Shown here piece after piece: positions 50,535-59,744 of a DNA stretch of 64,000 nucleotides. Positions within the stretch are counted from its first letter, which is position 1; each line of letters starts with the position of its first letter. Both the position numbers and the translations under genes were made by a program. The notes under the pieces were generated by a model. The model saw only the letters and a program-made list of their open reading frames with translations. It did not search any database and was not told the origin of the DNA. This DNA comes from Deltaproteobacteria bacterium RIFCSPHIGHO2_02_FULL_40_28. GTDB taxonomy: Bacteria; UBA10199; 2-12-FULL-40-28. The stretch spans positions 1 to 64,000 of the forward strand of contig MGRJ01000027.1 of the NCBI GenBank assembly GCA_001798135.1. Reading direction: 5' to 3'.

Positions 50535-51425
50535 TTACACTTCGAATTCGTTTGTGGGAGGCTTGGCAAAAGATGGAAGTGGAGGAGGAAGTGGTGGTGT
50601 GAGGGGTCTGGATTTTAAAAGAGTGGTAGCGCGATCATGAATTTTATCTGCCATTTCCAAAAAGATTTTAGCCTGAGGAGATTTGGGATCTTTTAAAACA
50701 ATGGGGGTTCCTTCATCACTGGCAATACGGGTTGCTTCTTCAAGAGGAAGAGCCCCTAAAAAAGGAACATCAAGACTTTCTGATTTTTTTTGTGCCCCAC
50801 CTCGTGAAAAAATAGCACTTTCATGGCCACAACTGGGGCAATGAAAAACACTCATGTTTTCAACCAGCCCAAGTACAGGAACATTTACTTTGCGAAACAT
50901 GTTCACTCCCTTTACAGCATCAGCCAAGGCTACATCTTGTGGCGTTGTTACAATCACAACCCCTGTGACCTGCAAGAGTTGAGAGAGCGAGAGCTGGATA
51001 TCTCCTGTGCCTGGAGGCATGTCTACAATCATGTAATCAAGCTCGGGCCATTTTACATCGTCTAAAAATTGCTGAAACATGCGCGCAATCATGGGGCCAC
51101 GCCATACAATAGCCTCGTCTCCATGGACAAAAAAACCAAAACTAATGGCATCAAGTCCATGTTTGTGGATGGGAATAATTTTTTTATCGGGATTAATAAC
51201 AGGATCTTGGTTGGTTAATCCCAACATAATATGCTGACTGGGGCCGTAAATATCGGCATCAATCAAGCCTACTTTATGTCCCTTTTGGGCAAGAGCACAG
51301 GCTAAATTAGCTGCCACAGTTGATTTTCCAACACCTCCTTTTCCGGAAGCTACAGCTACAATGGCTTTAACTTGAGTAAGTCTTTTAGCGGTGTTGTCAG
51401 AATGATGATCGTGAATATCGCTCAT
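50535..51425 (-). CDS. mrp: Mrp/NBP35-family Fe-S carrier ATPase
   Basis: The 296-residue P-loop protein has the deviant Walker A KGGVGKST (about 29-36), the strand GLIDADIYGPSQ, and the cluster-binding C-P-S-C in VFHCPSCGHESAIF. It carries [4Fe-4S] clusters to apoproteins. The N-terminal DUF59 domain present in many Mrp proteins is absent; a separate DUF59 gene (sufT) lies upstream in the cluster. It ends in a proline-rich tail of about 25 residues. It overlaps the upstream desulfurase by 4 bp. Confidence 0.93.
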   Translation of the reverse strand: MSDIHDHHSDNTAKRLTQVKAIVAVASGKGGVGKSTVAANLACALAQKGHKVGLIDADIYGPSQHIMLGLTNQDPVINPDKKIIPIHKHGLDAISFGFFVHGDEAIVWRGPMIARMFQQFLDDVKWPELDYMIVDMPPGTGDIQLSLSQLLQVTGVVIVTTPQDVALADAVKGVNMFRKVNVPVLGLVENMSVFHCPSCGHESAIFSRGGAQKKSESLDVPFLGALPLEEATRIASDEGTPIVLKDPKSPQAKIFLEMADKIHDRATTLLKSRPLTPPLPPPLPSFAKPPTNEFEV

Positions 51426-52606
51426 GGAATAAGTCCTTTCTTAAACATTTCATAATGAGGAGACGCTTGCCTTATCTGCGTAACAGCTTCTTTAAGCAAT
51501 TCGAAAGTAATTTCCAACTCTTCTTTTTGGGTGGGTCTTCCGAGTCCAATGCGAATGGCCCCCTCAATTTGGTCAGGGTTTTGGGTTATTGCCCCTAAAA
51601 CATAGGAAGGCTCCCCACTTTCTGAGGCACAAGCAGAGCCAGTTGCCAGAGCTAATGTAGGTAATTTTGCTAAAAGTTCCCCACTTTTAACAAAACGGAA
51701 ACTAAAATTAAGATTATTGGGAAGCCTTTGAAAAGGATGGCCATTTAATTGCGACATTTCGATTGTTGAAAGAACACGATTTTTAAATTCATCTCGAAGT
51801 GAAGTTAAACGTTTTTCTTCTTCGGGTTGTTTTCGAATACTAATCTCCAAAGCCTTGGCTAGTCCCACAATCCCGGGGACATTTAAGGTTCCCGATCTTA
51901 AACCCCGTTCGTGACCCCCTCCATCTAAAAGAGGGGCCAGGGTTTTTTCAATTTTGGGGTTGATATAAAGAACCCCCACTCCTTTGGGACCATAAATTTT
52001 GTGAGCTGAAAAACTTAAAAAATCAATGGGAATATTTTGAAGGTTTAAAGGAATTTGTCCTACAGCTTGGACAGCATCGGTATGAAAAAAAATTTTATGT
52101 GCAAAGCACAAAGAAGCAATTGCAGAAATAGGTTGAATGGTTCCAATTTCATTATTGGCCCACATCATGGAAACCAAACGTGTATTTTTTTTGAATGATT
52201 TTTTAATTTGATTGGGATCTATAAGCCCAAATTCATTTACCGGCAAAACAGTAACTTCATGCCCCATTTTTTTGATAAATTCACAGGCATTTAAAACACA
52301 TTTGTGTTCGGTGGCTTGCGTAATCACATGAATTTTTTCTTGAGTATTAAAAGCCAAGCCTTTGATTACCATGTTGTTTGATTCTGTAGCACCACTGGTA
52401 AAAATAATTGAATGGGGGGAAACTTCCAGATTTTTTGAAATACTATTTCTTGCTTGCTTAACAGCTTCAAGGGCTTCCCATCCATACACATGAGATGAAC
52501 TAGAAGCATTTCCAAAATGATCTGAAAAATAAGGGAGCATGGCAGACAACACCTCTGGATCTACAGGAGTGGTAGCTTGATAATCGAGATAAATTGGGTG
52601 TTTCAT
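51422..52606 (-). CDS. cysteine desulfurase, NifS/IscS group
   Basis: The 394-residue PLP enzyme has YLDYQATTPVDPEVLSAM at the start, the PLP lysine in SFSAHKIYGPKGVG, and the catalytic Cys in LATGSACASESGEPS. It supplies sulfur from cysteine for clusters or tRNA thiolation. It belongs to a different group from the SufS protein encoded 0.9 kb upstream. Coupling to mrp suggests a dedicated sulfur donor, or that it serves tRNA modification. Confidence 0.94.
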   Translation of the reverse strand: MKHPIYLDYQATTPVDPEVLSAMLPYFSDHFGNASSSSHVYGWEALEAVKQARNSISKNLEVSPHSIIFTSGATESNNMVIKGLAFNTQEKIHVITQATEHKCVLNACEFIKKMGHEVTVLPVNEFGLIDPNQIKKSFKKNTRLVSMMWANNEIGTIQPISAIASLCFAHKIFFHTDAVQAVGQIPLNLQNIPIDFLSFSAHKIYGPKGVGVLYINPKIEKTLAPLLDGGGHERGLRSGTLNVPGIVGLAKALEISIRKQPEEEKRLTSLRDEFKNRVLSTIEMSQLNGHPFQRLPNNLNFSFRFVKSGELLAKLPTLALATGSACASESGEPSYVLGAITQNPDQIEGAIRIGLGRPTQKEELEITFELLKEAVTQIRQASPHYEMFKKGLIP

Positions 52607-52621
52607 AAATTATTATCGTGC

Positions 52622-52728
52622 TGTCATCACGAGCCCCGAAGGGGCGTGGTGATCCAGGTTCAGTTCAGTTAAATTAAACCTGGATTGCTTCGTCCTGCCA
52701 CGCTTCGCTCGCAGTCCTCGCAATGACA
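52622..52728. repeat. TGTCAT...AATGACA palindromic dispersed repeat
   Basis: TGTCATCACGAGCCCCGAAG and the mirror parts GGATTGCTTCG and TCGCAATGACA with a central CCAGGTT/AACCTGG pair make a long imperfect hairpin, a known dispersed repeat type. It separates sufT from the second desulfurase gene and may split the cluster into two transcripts. Confidence 0.65.
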
Positions 52729-52762
52729 TTTTTTGTTTAACCTCTTCGTAATGACAAGACGC

Positions 52763-53077
52763 TTAAAACATATTAAGTTGCAACCTGGCTGCTGCACTCA
52801 TTTTATCAGGCCCCCAAGGAGGATCCCAAACAAGTTCTACCTTGCAATCAGTTATGCCAGGGAGTGATTTAACTTTATCTTCTACTTCAGTTGGCAGTGA
52901 ACCTACAGCAGGACAATTAGGGGAGGTTAAAGTCATTTTAATAACAACTTTATTTTCTTCATCCTGGTTGATTTCATAAATCATTCCTAACTCAAAAATA
53001 TTCACAGGAATTTCAGGATCAAATACTGTTTTTAAAGCTTCAATAATGGGTTGGTTTTTTTCTGTTGTTTCCATCAT
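52763..53077 (-). CDS. sufT: SUF-associated DUF59/MIP18 protein SufT
   Basis: The ATG at 53077 overlaps the sufU stop by one base and gives 104 residues (MMETTEKNQPIIEALKTVFD). The DUF59 signature is VFDPEIPVNIFELGMIYEI, then MTLTSPNCPAVGSLP with the conserved Cys, and VWDPPWGPDKMSAAAR. SufT proteins help in cluster maturation or delivery. It ends the suf operon before the dispersed repeat. Confidence 0.93.
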   Translation of the reverse strand: MMETTEKNQPIIEALKTVFDPEIPVNIFELGMIYEINQDEENKVVIKMTLTSPNCPAVGSLPTEVEDKVKSLPGITDCKVELVWDPPWGPDKMSAAARLQLNMF

Positions 53078-53523
53078 TACTCCGTTGAAACAATTTCTTC
53101 TTTTTTCTCCAAAGCTGCTTTTAATGTATGCCACGAGAGAGTGGCACATTTAACCCGCATGGGAAACTCTTTAACACCCTCCATCGATGCCAGTTTTCCT
53201 AAGTCGATATCCGTTTTTTTATCCGAACCAGTAACCAAAGAATGAAAGGCTTGAAAAATAGGATCTACCTCATTTATTTTTTTACCTTTCATTTCTTCAG
53301 TGAGCATAGAGGCAGCTGCTGTTGAAATAGCACAGCCTGAACCTTCAAATTTTACATCGTTAATTACTCCATCTTGAATTTTTATACTTAAATTAATCTT
53401 GTCGCCACAAAGAGGATTATAACCTTGTGCCTCACAAGTGGGTTTTTCTATATGCCCAAAATTACGAGGATGACGCGAATGATCCAAGATAAGTTCTTGG
53501 TACAAATCTTCTAAGTCGCTCAT
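53077..53523 (-). CDS. sufU: SufU-type scaffold / sulfurtransferase
   Basis: This 148-residue protein has the three conserved Cys of the IscU fold (NPLCGDK, GSGCAIS, KCATLSW) and the SufU-specific insertion before the last Cys (TGSDKKTDIDLGKLASMEGV). SufU binds zinc and accepts persulfide from SufS. Its start overlaps the sufS stop by 4 bp, consistent with the SufS-SufU partnership. Confidence 0.95.
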   Translation of the reverse strand: MSDLEDLYQELILDHSRHPRNFGHIEKPTCEAQGYNPLCGDKINLSIKIQDGVINDVKFEGSGCAISTAAASMLTEEMKGKKINEVDPIFQAFHSLVTGSDKKTDIDLGKLASMEGVKEFPMRVKCATLSWHTLKAALEKKEEIVSTE

Positions 53524-54746
53524 AGTTTAAATACCTCTAATACTTTTTTTATTCCAACAATAAAGGTCTGAATATCTTCGGGTGTGGTGTAAATTCCAAC
53601 CGAGGCTCTTACTGTTGCGGGAATTTTAAAAAAATCCATCAGGGGTTGGGCACAATGATGACCAGCCCTAATGGCAATTCCTTCACGATCTAAAATGGTT
53701 CCTATGTCATGAGGATGAATGGCATCAATGACAAAAGACACAACACCCATCCGCTGGGTAGGCATACCTATTAGTTTTACTTGGGGAAATTCAGCAAGCC
53801 CTTTCAAAATAAGATCTACCATATTTTTTTCATGAATTTTAATGCTTTCCCAATCCAGAGTTTTTAAAAAATCAATCACAGCTCCTAAACCGATGGCTCC
53901 AGCAATATTTGGAGTTCCTGCTTCAAATTTTTGAGGCACATGGGCATAAGTTGTTTTTTCAAAAGTGACAGATTCAATCATGTCACCACCACCCTGGTAA
54001 GGAGGAAGCTTTTCCCACAATTCTTTTTTTCCATACACAGCCCCAATGCCATTGGGGCCATAAAGTTTGTGACCTGAAAAAACATAAAAATCGCAATCAA
54101 GCTCACACACATTTGTAGGAGCATGGGCAAGTGCTTGAGCCCCATCCACTAAAATTTTAGCTCCTCTCTTATGAGCTAAATCGCTTAAAGTACGGATGGG
54201 ATTAACCGTACCCAAGGCATTAGACACATGGGTTACAGCTACCATGCGTGTTTTTTTCGTCAAAAGTTTTTGATAAGCTTCTAAATCCAAATCTCCATTT
54301 TGATTGATGGGAATAACTTTTAAGTGGGCGCCTCTTTCTTCTACCATCATTTGCCAGGGAACAATGTTAGAGTGATGTTCCAGGTGAGAAATTAAAATCT
54401 CATCACCCTCATGAACAAATGTTTTTCCAAAACAGGTAGCTACCAGGTTAATGCCTTCAGTGGCCCCACGTACAAAAACAATTTCTTTTGGATTTTGAGT
54501 TCCCAAATACTGGGCCACTTTATTTCTGGCTGCTTCATACATTTCGGTTGCTTCGAAGCTTAAGAGGTACACCCCGCGATGAATATTGGCATAATGATTT
54601 TCAAAAAAGCTTTTTAAAGATTCCAAAAGAATGCGGGGTTTTTGAGCTGAGGCTGCACTATCAAGATAAGTTAAGGGTTTGCCAAAGATCTTTCGATTAA
54701 AAATTGGAAATTCCCTGCGAAGGGCATGAGGATCAAACTTCTTCAT
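53520..54746 (-). CDS. sufS: cysteine desulfurase SufS
   Basis: The ATG at 54746 with GGAGGGG upstream gives 408 residues. PLP-enzyme motifs are YLDSAASAQKP, FVRGATEGINLVA, ISHLEHHSNIVPWQ, the Lys in VFSGHKLYGPNGIG, and the catalytic Cys in IRAGHHCAQPLM. It mobilises sulfur for the SufBCD complex together with SufU. It overlaps sufD by 14 bp. Confidence 0.95.
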   Translation of the reverse strand: MKKFDPHALRREFPIFNRKIFGKPLTYLDSAASAQKPRILLESLKSFFENHYANIHRGVYLLSFEATEMYEAARNKVAQYLGTQNPKEIVFVRGATEGINLVATCFGKTFVHEGDEILISHLEHHSNIVPWQMMVEERGAHLKVIPINQNGDLDLEAYQKLLTKKTRMVAVTHVSNALGTVNPIRTLSDLAHKRGAKILVDGAQALAHAPTNVCELDCDFYVFSGHKLYGPNGIGAVYGKKELWEKLPPYQGGGDMIESVTFEKTTYAHVPQKFEAGTPNIAGAIGLGAVIDFLKTLDWESIKIHEKNMVDLILKGLAEFPQVKLIGMPTQRMGVVSFVIDAIHPHDIGTILDREGIAIRAGHHCAQPLMDFFKIPATVRASVGIYTTPEDIQTFIVGIKKVLEVFKL

Positions 54747-56052
54747 AAGCCCCTCCAAATTTTAAGCCCGTTAATTTTTGGGTAAGAAAGCATTCAAAAT
54801 TATTTTTCATCCAATCAAAGGGAACTTGAAACTCATGAGCAAAACCATAAGTTAAAAGTTCTTGTGCCTTTTGCAAGGAGATACCACGGGAATTGAGATA
54901 AAAAAGAGCCATGGGATCAAGTGCACCAACAGTTGCACCATGGCTGCATTTCACATCATGAGCAAAAATTTCTAATTGGGGTTTGGGATCTATCTCGGCT
55001 TCGGGCGATAAAAGCAGATTATTACTTTTTTGCCAGGCATCAGTGTGCCAGGCATTTGGATGAACAATTACCTTTCCATTAAAAATTCCCTTGGCTTCAC
55101 CATCTACAATGCCTTTAAAAAGAGTGCTACTCGTCCCTTCAGGTTTTAAATGATCGATTCTTACATGATGATCCATTTGTTGGTTGTGACCAGCAATAAA
55201 TAAGCCTGAGAGATTGCATTGGGTTTTTTCGGCATCCATCATCACATGACATTGTTGTCTTGAGATGTGAGCCCCTGATGAAAAACTAGCAGAAGTATAA
55301 CGTGATTGATAAGATTGGCTTACATGAGTTAGTGAAAAATGATGACTATTTTTATTTTCATCTTGGATACGCAGATGATTAAGCTGGCTTGATTCACCTA
55401 AAACAATTTCGGTTACATTATTGGTAAGGTAGCTAGCCTCTGTTTGCCCCATAAAAAATTCAACAAGATCTAATTTGGATGATTTTCCCAGAGTGATTAA
55501 AGAGCGGGGGAGTACTAAGCTATTTTCTTGATGGGTTACAATGTGCCAAAGCACGATGGCTTTTTTTACAGCAGTTTTATCTGGAATAGAAAGAAAAAGA
55601 CCACAATCAAAAAAAGCTGTGTTCAGAAAAAGCAAAGAATTGCTATCTGCCACAGGATGGTTGATATTTTTTTTGAGATCAATGCGTGATCCCATGGCAT
55701 CACTTAAATTTGAAATTACCACTTCTTTTGGAAGTTCTTTTAGATTATGGGAAAGTTTTGCATCCCATTTTCCGTTGACGATGGTAATAATGATGGTGTC
55801 AGCTAGGCTAGGCCAGTCGGGCAAAGTTACTTTCTGAGTTGTTTTTCCTTCTCCAAAATCAGCTGCACTTAAAGGAGAAAGATTTAAATATTTCCATTCC
55901 TCATCTTTGCGAGTAGGCAATCCTGTTTTAGAAAATTGTTTGAAGGCGTCCCTTCGTTGTTCTAAGAACCAGGAGGGTTCTTTTTTTTCTAAAAGAGAGA
56001 GTCTTTCTTTAAAAGTTTCTTCTCTTTTTTTGATTGATGAAAGAATTCCCAT
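54733..56052 (-). CDS. sufD: Fe-S assembly scaffold subunit SufD
   Basis: The 439-residue protein has the right-handed beta-helix of SufB/SufD. The N-terminal part includes RRDAFKQFSKTGLPTRKDEEWKYLNLSPL, and the C-terminal motif is DVKCSHGATVGALDPMALFYLNSRGIS. It forms the SufBC2D complex with the neighbouring products. It directly abuts sufC with no gap. Confidence 0.94.
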   Translation of the reverse strand: MGILSSIKKREETFKERLSLLEKKEPSWFLEQRRDAFKQFSKTGLPTRKDEEWKYLNLSPLSAADFGEGKTTQKVTLPDWPSLADTIIITIVNGKWDAKLSHNLKELPKEVVISNLSDAMGSRIDLKKNINHPVADSNSLLFLNTAFFDCGLFLSIPDKTAVKKAIVLWHIVTHQENSLVLPRSLITLGKSSKLDLVEFFMGQTEASYLTNNVTEIVLGESSQLNHLRIQDENKNSHHFSLTHVSQSYQSRYTSASFSSGAHISRQQCHVMMDAEKTQCNLSGLFIAGHNQQMDHHVRIDHLKPEGTSSTLFKGIVDGEAKGIFNGKVIVHPNAWHTDAWQKSNNLLLSPEAEIDPKPQLEIFAHDVKCSHGATVGALDPMALFYLNSRGISLQKAQELLTYGFAHEFQVPFDWMKNNFECFLTQKLTGLKFGGAYEEV

Positions 56053-56811
56053 CTAAGCCCTCGCATTTTCTTTTTCCAAGGCCCAAGAATAACCTTCTTC
56101 CTCCAGTCTTAAGGCAAGAGTAGCATCACCCGATTTTATAATTTTTCCTTGAGCAAGCACATGAACGAAATCAGGTTTGATATAATCAAGCAGTCGTTGA
56201 TAATGAGTAACCAGGATGATGGCTTTTTTTTCATTGCGCAGGTGATTAACTCCACTTGCTACTGTTTTTAAGGCATCGATATCCAGCCCCGAATCGGTTT
56301 CATCTAAGATGGCAAGAGTGGGATCTAAAATGGCCATTTGAAAAATTTCGTTTCTCTTTTTTTCTCCCCCAGAAAAACCTTCATTAACATTTCGATTAAA
56401 AAAAGATTCGTTTAATTCAACCAATTTCATTTTTTCTTTGGCTAATTTTAAAAAATCCATGGCATCTAATGCTTTTTCTGCGCGATGCCTACGAATGGCA
56501 TTGTAGGCTTCTTTTAAAAAATACAAATTATTGACTCCTGAAATTTCTACTGGATATTGAAAAGCCAAAAAAATTCCTTCACAGGCTCTAAGTTCAGGTT
56601 CCATGGCAAGAAGATTTTTACCTTGGTAAATAATTTCGCCCCCAATTATTTCGTAGCCCGGCTTTCCTGCTAAAATATGTGCCAAGGTACTTTTGCCAGA
56701 ACCATTAGGTCCCATAATGGCATGAACCTCGCCTGCTTTAACGCTTAGGTTTAAGCCATTTAAGATTTGTTTATTATCAACAGAAACAGAGAGATTTTTA
56801 ATTTCTAACAT
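56053..56811 (-). CDS. sufC: Fe-S assembly ATPase SufC
   Basis: This 252-residue ABC-type ATPase has Walker A GPNGSGKST (35-43), the signature GFSGGEKKRNEI, Walker B LAILDETDSGLDIDAL and the His switch LVTHYQRLLDYI. It powers the SufBCD scaffold in the cytoplasm and has no membrane partner. It lies 6 bp after sufB. Confidence 0.97.
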   Translation of the reverse strand: MLEIKNLSVSVDNKQILNGLNLSVKAGEVHAIMGPNGSGKSTLAHILAGKPGYEIIGGEIIYQGKNLLAMEPELRACEGIFLAFQYPVEISGVNNLYFLKEAYNAIRRHRAEKALDAMDFLKLAKEKMKLVELNESFFNRNVNEGFSGGEKKRNEIFQMAILDPTLAILDETDSGLDIDALKTVASGVNHLRNEKKAIILVTHYQRLLDYIKPDFVHVLAQGKIIKSGDATLALRLEEEGYSWALEKENARA

Positions 56812-56817
56812 AATTTT

Positions 56818-58263
56818 TTACCCCACACTTCCTTCTAAGCTTACTCCCAAGAGTTTTTGCGCTTCTACTGCAAACTCCATGGGAAGTTGTTTTAAAACTT
56901 GTTTACAAAAACCATTTACAATAATGGAAACTGCATTTTCTGAACTGATTCCTCTTTGTCTCAAGTAAAAAAGCTGATCTTCACTAATTTTAGAGGTGGT
57001 AGCTTCATGCTCAATTTTAGCTGTTGGATTTTTTACCTCGATGTATGGAAAAGTATGTGCACCACATTGATTGCCTAAAAGAAGCGAATCACATTGAGTG
57101 TAATTTCTGGCTCCCGTTGCATTTTTCATGATTTTAATCAAACCACGATAGGCATTTTGTCCATGCCCTGCAGAAATGCCCTTGGAAATAACGGTGGAGC
57201 GGGTGTTTTCTCCCACATGAATCATTTTGGTGCCGGTATCGGCTTGTTGCCAATTATTGGTGATGGCTACAGAATAAAATTCGCCGATGGAGTTATCGCC
57301 GTAAAGAATACAGCTTGGATATTTCCAGGTAATGGCCGAGCCCGTTTCAACTTGAGTCCATGAAATCTTAGATGACACTCCCGCACATTTGCCACGTTTG
57401 GTAACAAAGTTATAAATACCGCCTTTGCCGTTTTTGTCACCAGGATACCAGTTTTGAACGGTGGAGTATTTAATGGTGGCATGATCAAGTGCCACTAGCT
57501 CTACAACCGCTGCATGGAGCTGGTTTTTATCTCGCATGGGGGCTGTGCATCCTTCCAGATAACTGACATAACTTTTATCTTCGGCAATAATTAAAGTGCG
57601 CTCAAACTGGCCTGTTTCAGAGGCATTCATGCGAAAATAAGTGGAGAGTTCCATGGGACAGCGGACTCCCTTCGGAATAAAACAAAATGATCCATCCGAG
57701 AAAACAGCAGAGTTAAGAGCTGCAAAATAATTATCGGTATAGGGGACAACACTGCCTAAATATTTTTTAACAAGTTCTGGATGATTTTTAACAGCTTCAG
57801 AAAAAGAACAGAAAATAATTCCAAGCTCACCTAATTTTTCTCTGAAGGTTGTTGCAACCGAAACGCTATCGAAAACAGCATCAACGGCAACACCCGAGAG
57901 TTTTTTTTGTTCATCAAGAGAAATTCCTAATTTTTCAAAGGTACTTCTAATTTCGGGATCAAGTTCATCTAAACTTTCTAATTTCTTTTTTTGTTTGGGG
58001 GCAGCGTAGTAAATGATGTCTTGATAATTTATTTCTGGAAAATTTACATTTTGCCATTTGGGCTGCTTCATGGTGAGCCAGTGGCGGTAGGCTTTAAGTC
58101 TAAACTCCAAAAGAAACTCAGGTTCATTTTTCTTGTTTGAAATGAGGCGCACAATGTTTTCGCTTAAACCTTTTGGTGCAATCTCCATTTCAACATCGGT
58201 TACAAAGCCGTACTTGTAATCCTGGTTTGTAATATCATGAATTGTTTGGGTATCGTTGCTCAT
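56818..58263 (-). CDS. sufB: Fe-S assembly scaffold subunit SufB
   Basis: The protein of 481 residues shows SufB hallmarks: [104 protein letters not shown], and [22 protein letters not shown] chose the ATG at 58263 because GAGGAA lies 5 nt ahead; the next ATG is one codon upstream. It starts 7 bp after the rrf2 stop. Confidence 0.95.
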   Translation of the reverse strand: MSNDTQTIHDITNQDYKYGFVTDVEMEIAPKGLSENIVRLISNKKNEPEFLLEFRLKAYRHWLTMKQPKWQNVNFPEINYQDIIYYAAPKQKKKLESLDELDPEIRSTFEKLGISLDEQKKLSGVAVDAVFDSVSVATTFREKLGELGIIFCSFSEAVKNHPELVKKYLGSVVPYTDNYFAALNSAVFSDGSFCFIPKGVRCPMELSTYFRMNASETGQFERTLIIAEDKSYVSYLEGCTAPMRDKNQLHAAVVELVALDHATIKYSTVQNWYPGDKNGKGGIYNFVTKRGKCAGVSSKISWTQVETGSAITWKYPSCILYGDNSIGEFYSVAITNNWQQADTGTKMIHVGENTRSTVISKGISAGHGQNAYRGLIKIMKNATGARNYTQCDSLLLGNQCGAHTFPYIEVKNPTAKIEHEATTSKISEDQLFYLRQRGISSENAVSIIVNGFCKQVLKQLPMEFAVEAQKLLGVSLEGSVG

Positions 58264-58270
58264 CATTTCC

Positions 58271-58687
58271 TCACACTGGACAACCATAATTTACGAGAGT
58301 TGCAATGCTTGTATTGACAAGCCTTTCAACCAGAAGATGTTGTGTATCATTCCAAAAGTGTTTCATTTGGCACATCATCTCATGGTTACAAATCTCGGAA
58401 GTGTTTTGACAAAACATGGTTTGCACGGGCCCATCAACAGCTTCAATAACTTCGCGAATAGTAATTTGCGAAGCGGGTTTTGCTAACCTGATGCCACCAC
58501 CAACTCCTCGATGAGAGAGAATAATTCTGGCAATAGAAAGTTTACTTGCAATATTGGCTAAAAATCGAAGAGACAGTTTAAGCTCTGTTGTTGCTTTTTT
58601 GATGTTTGTTGTTTCACCTTCTTTGAGTTTGGAAAGATGAATGAGCAAAAGTAGGGCATAGTCACTCGCTCTTGATGTAAACTTCAT
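58271..58687 (-). CDS. Rrf2-family regulator of the suf operon
   Basis: The 138-residue protein has the Rrf2 winged helix ([20 protein letters not shown], then [32 protein letters not shown]) and three cysteines, C-x6-C-x5-C, in [20 protein letters not shown], the place where IscR-type proteins bind a cluster. It heads the suf operon and probably represses it when clusters are sufficient. A GGAGG ribosome site precedes the ATG. Confidence 0.93.
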   Translation of the reverse strand: MKFTSRASDYALLLLIHLSKLKEGETTNIKKATTELKLSLRFLANIASKLSIARIILSHRGVGGGIRLAKPASQITIREVIEAVDGPVQTMFCQNTSEICNHEMMCQMKHFWNDTQHLLVERLVNTSIATLVNYGCPV

Positions 58688-58738
58688 AGAAGCCTCCAGA
58701 ACCCTATTTTATCATAAACCCTACAAATACCACAAGAT

Positions 58739-58790
58739 TAGTGATATTTATCACTATTTTTGTTTTATCGGGGTTTGGATGGATTGTCAA
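58739..58790 (-). promoter_or_regulatory. suf operon promoter and palindromic operator
   Basis: On the minus strand TTGACA (58785-58790), a 17-bp spacer and TAAAAC (58762-58767) form the promoter. Directly at the expected start point lies the perfect inverted repeat TAGTGAT-(4 nt)-ATCACTA (58739-58756), a good candidate site for the Rrf2 protein. A leader of about 68 nt follows. Confidence 0.65.
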
Positions 58791-58826
58791 GGGAGAATAG
58801 AAACCCATATCTATTTGAATTTATTG

Positions 58827-59744
58827 TTATTTTATAGAGTATACAAAGCCATCTTGAGTGATTGCTTTAAGCCTGATCAATCGATCCAAATGTTTTTGCA
58901 ACATCTGCCATTGAAAGTAGGCTTTGAGGGGATCAGAGAGGGCCCCTTTACGATAAATAATGCCCTCACTGGCTAGGTAGGCCAGTTCCTTTGGCCCTTC
59001 TTTTAAAAGCTCCAAAATTTTCTCATCCCTTTCTTGAAAGAAAGCATAAAAGCGTTCGATTTTTTTCTGGTATTCTTCGGGTGTGTAAATGCGCTCACCG
59101 TGGGACGTAACATAATGTTTGGCTTCAAATTTTCGCATGCGATCAACTGAGGCAATAAAGTCATCAATATTGCTGGCGACATTGGCATACCAAGGACCAT
59201 AGGGAGTAAGATCAATATCGGAAAGATAAAGACAATCTAAGTTTTTAAAATAAAGAGCCAAGTGTCCAGGAGTATGACCAGGAATGTGAATGAGTTCAAT
59301 TTGTGTGGTATCTGTTTCAATAGTTTCACCCCCCTTATACAGCTTTGAAACAGGACAATCCTGGATGTGATACTTTTCAAAAACTTGGTGACGCCATTGA
59401 CTATAAATGGAGTTGGGATCTGAGTCTGAATACTTTTCATAAACTTCGTAACTGCGAATGGCAGGGGCATCCAGCTCATGAGAGGCATAAATCACATCTT
59501 TAAAAAGAGCATTTAAACTTCTATGATCCCCATGATAGTGAGTATTAAAAACAATATTGACTGAATGAGAAAGCGCTAGCCCTTCAATGTAGGTAAAAGT
59601 AGCCGAAGGATCTACAATAATGGTGGGGTTGCCACGAATTAAAATAGAGTTAGCAAAAAGGAATTCCTTGGAATTTCTTGCCCAAATAAATTCTACGTCT
59701 CTAAGGCGGTTTCCATATTCGGTTTTAATCATTTCGTTTGTCAT
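58827..59744 (-). CDS. metallo-beta-lactamase-fold hydrolase
   Basis: The 305-residue product carries the metal-binding H69-Y-H71-G-D73-H74 in FNTHYHGDHRSLN, IHIPGHTPGHLALYF (third His), and CLYLSDIDLTPYGPWYAN (bridging Asp). The C-terminal part has a winged-helix-like segment seen in other members that act on thioesters or nucleic acid. The substrate is unknown. It overlaps the radical SAM gene by 4 bp, suggesting a joint transcript. Confidence 0.87.
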   Translation of the reverse strand: MTNEMIKTEYGNRLRDVEFIWARNSKEFLFANSILIRGNPTIIVDPSATFTYIEGLALSHSVNIVFNTHYHGDHRSLNALFKDVIYASHELDAPAIRSYEVYEKYSDSDPNSIYSQWRHQVFEKYHIQDCPVSKLYKGGETIETDTTQIELIHIPGHTPGHLALYFKNLDCLYLSDIDLTPYGPWYANVASNIDDFIASVDRMRKFEAKHYVTSHGERIYTPEEYQKKIERFYAFFQERDEKILELLKEGPKELAYLASEGIIYRKGALSDPLKAYFQWQMLQKHLDRLIRLKAITQDGFVYSIK

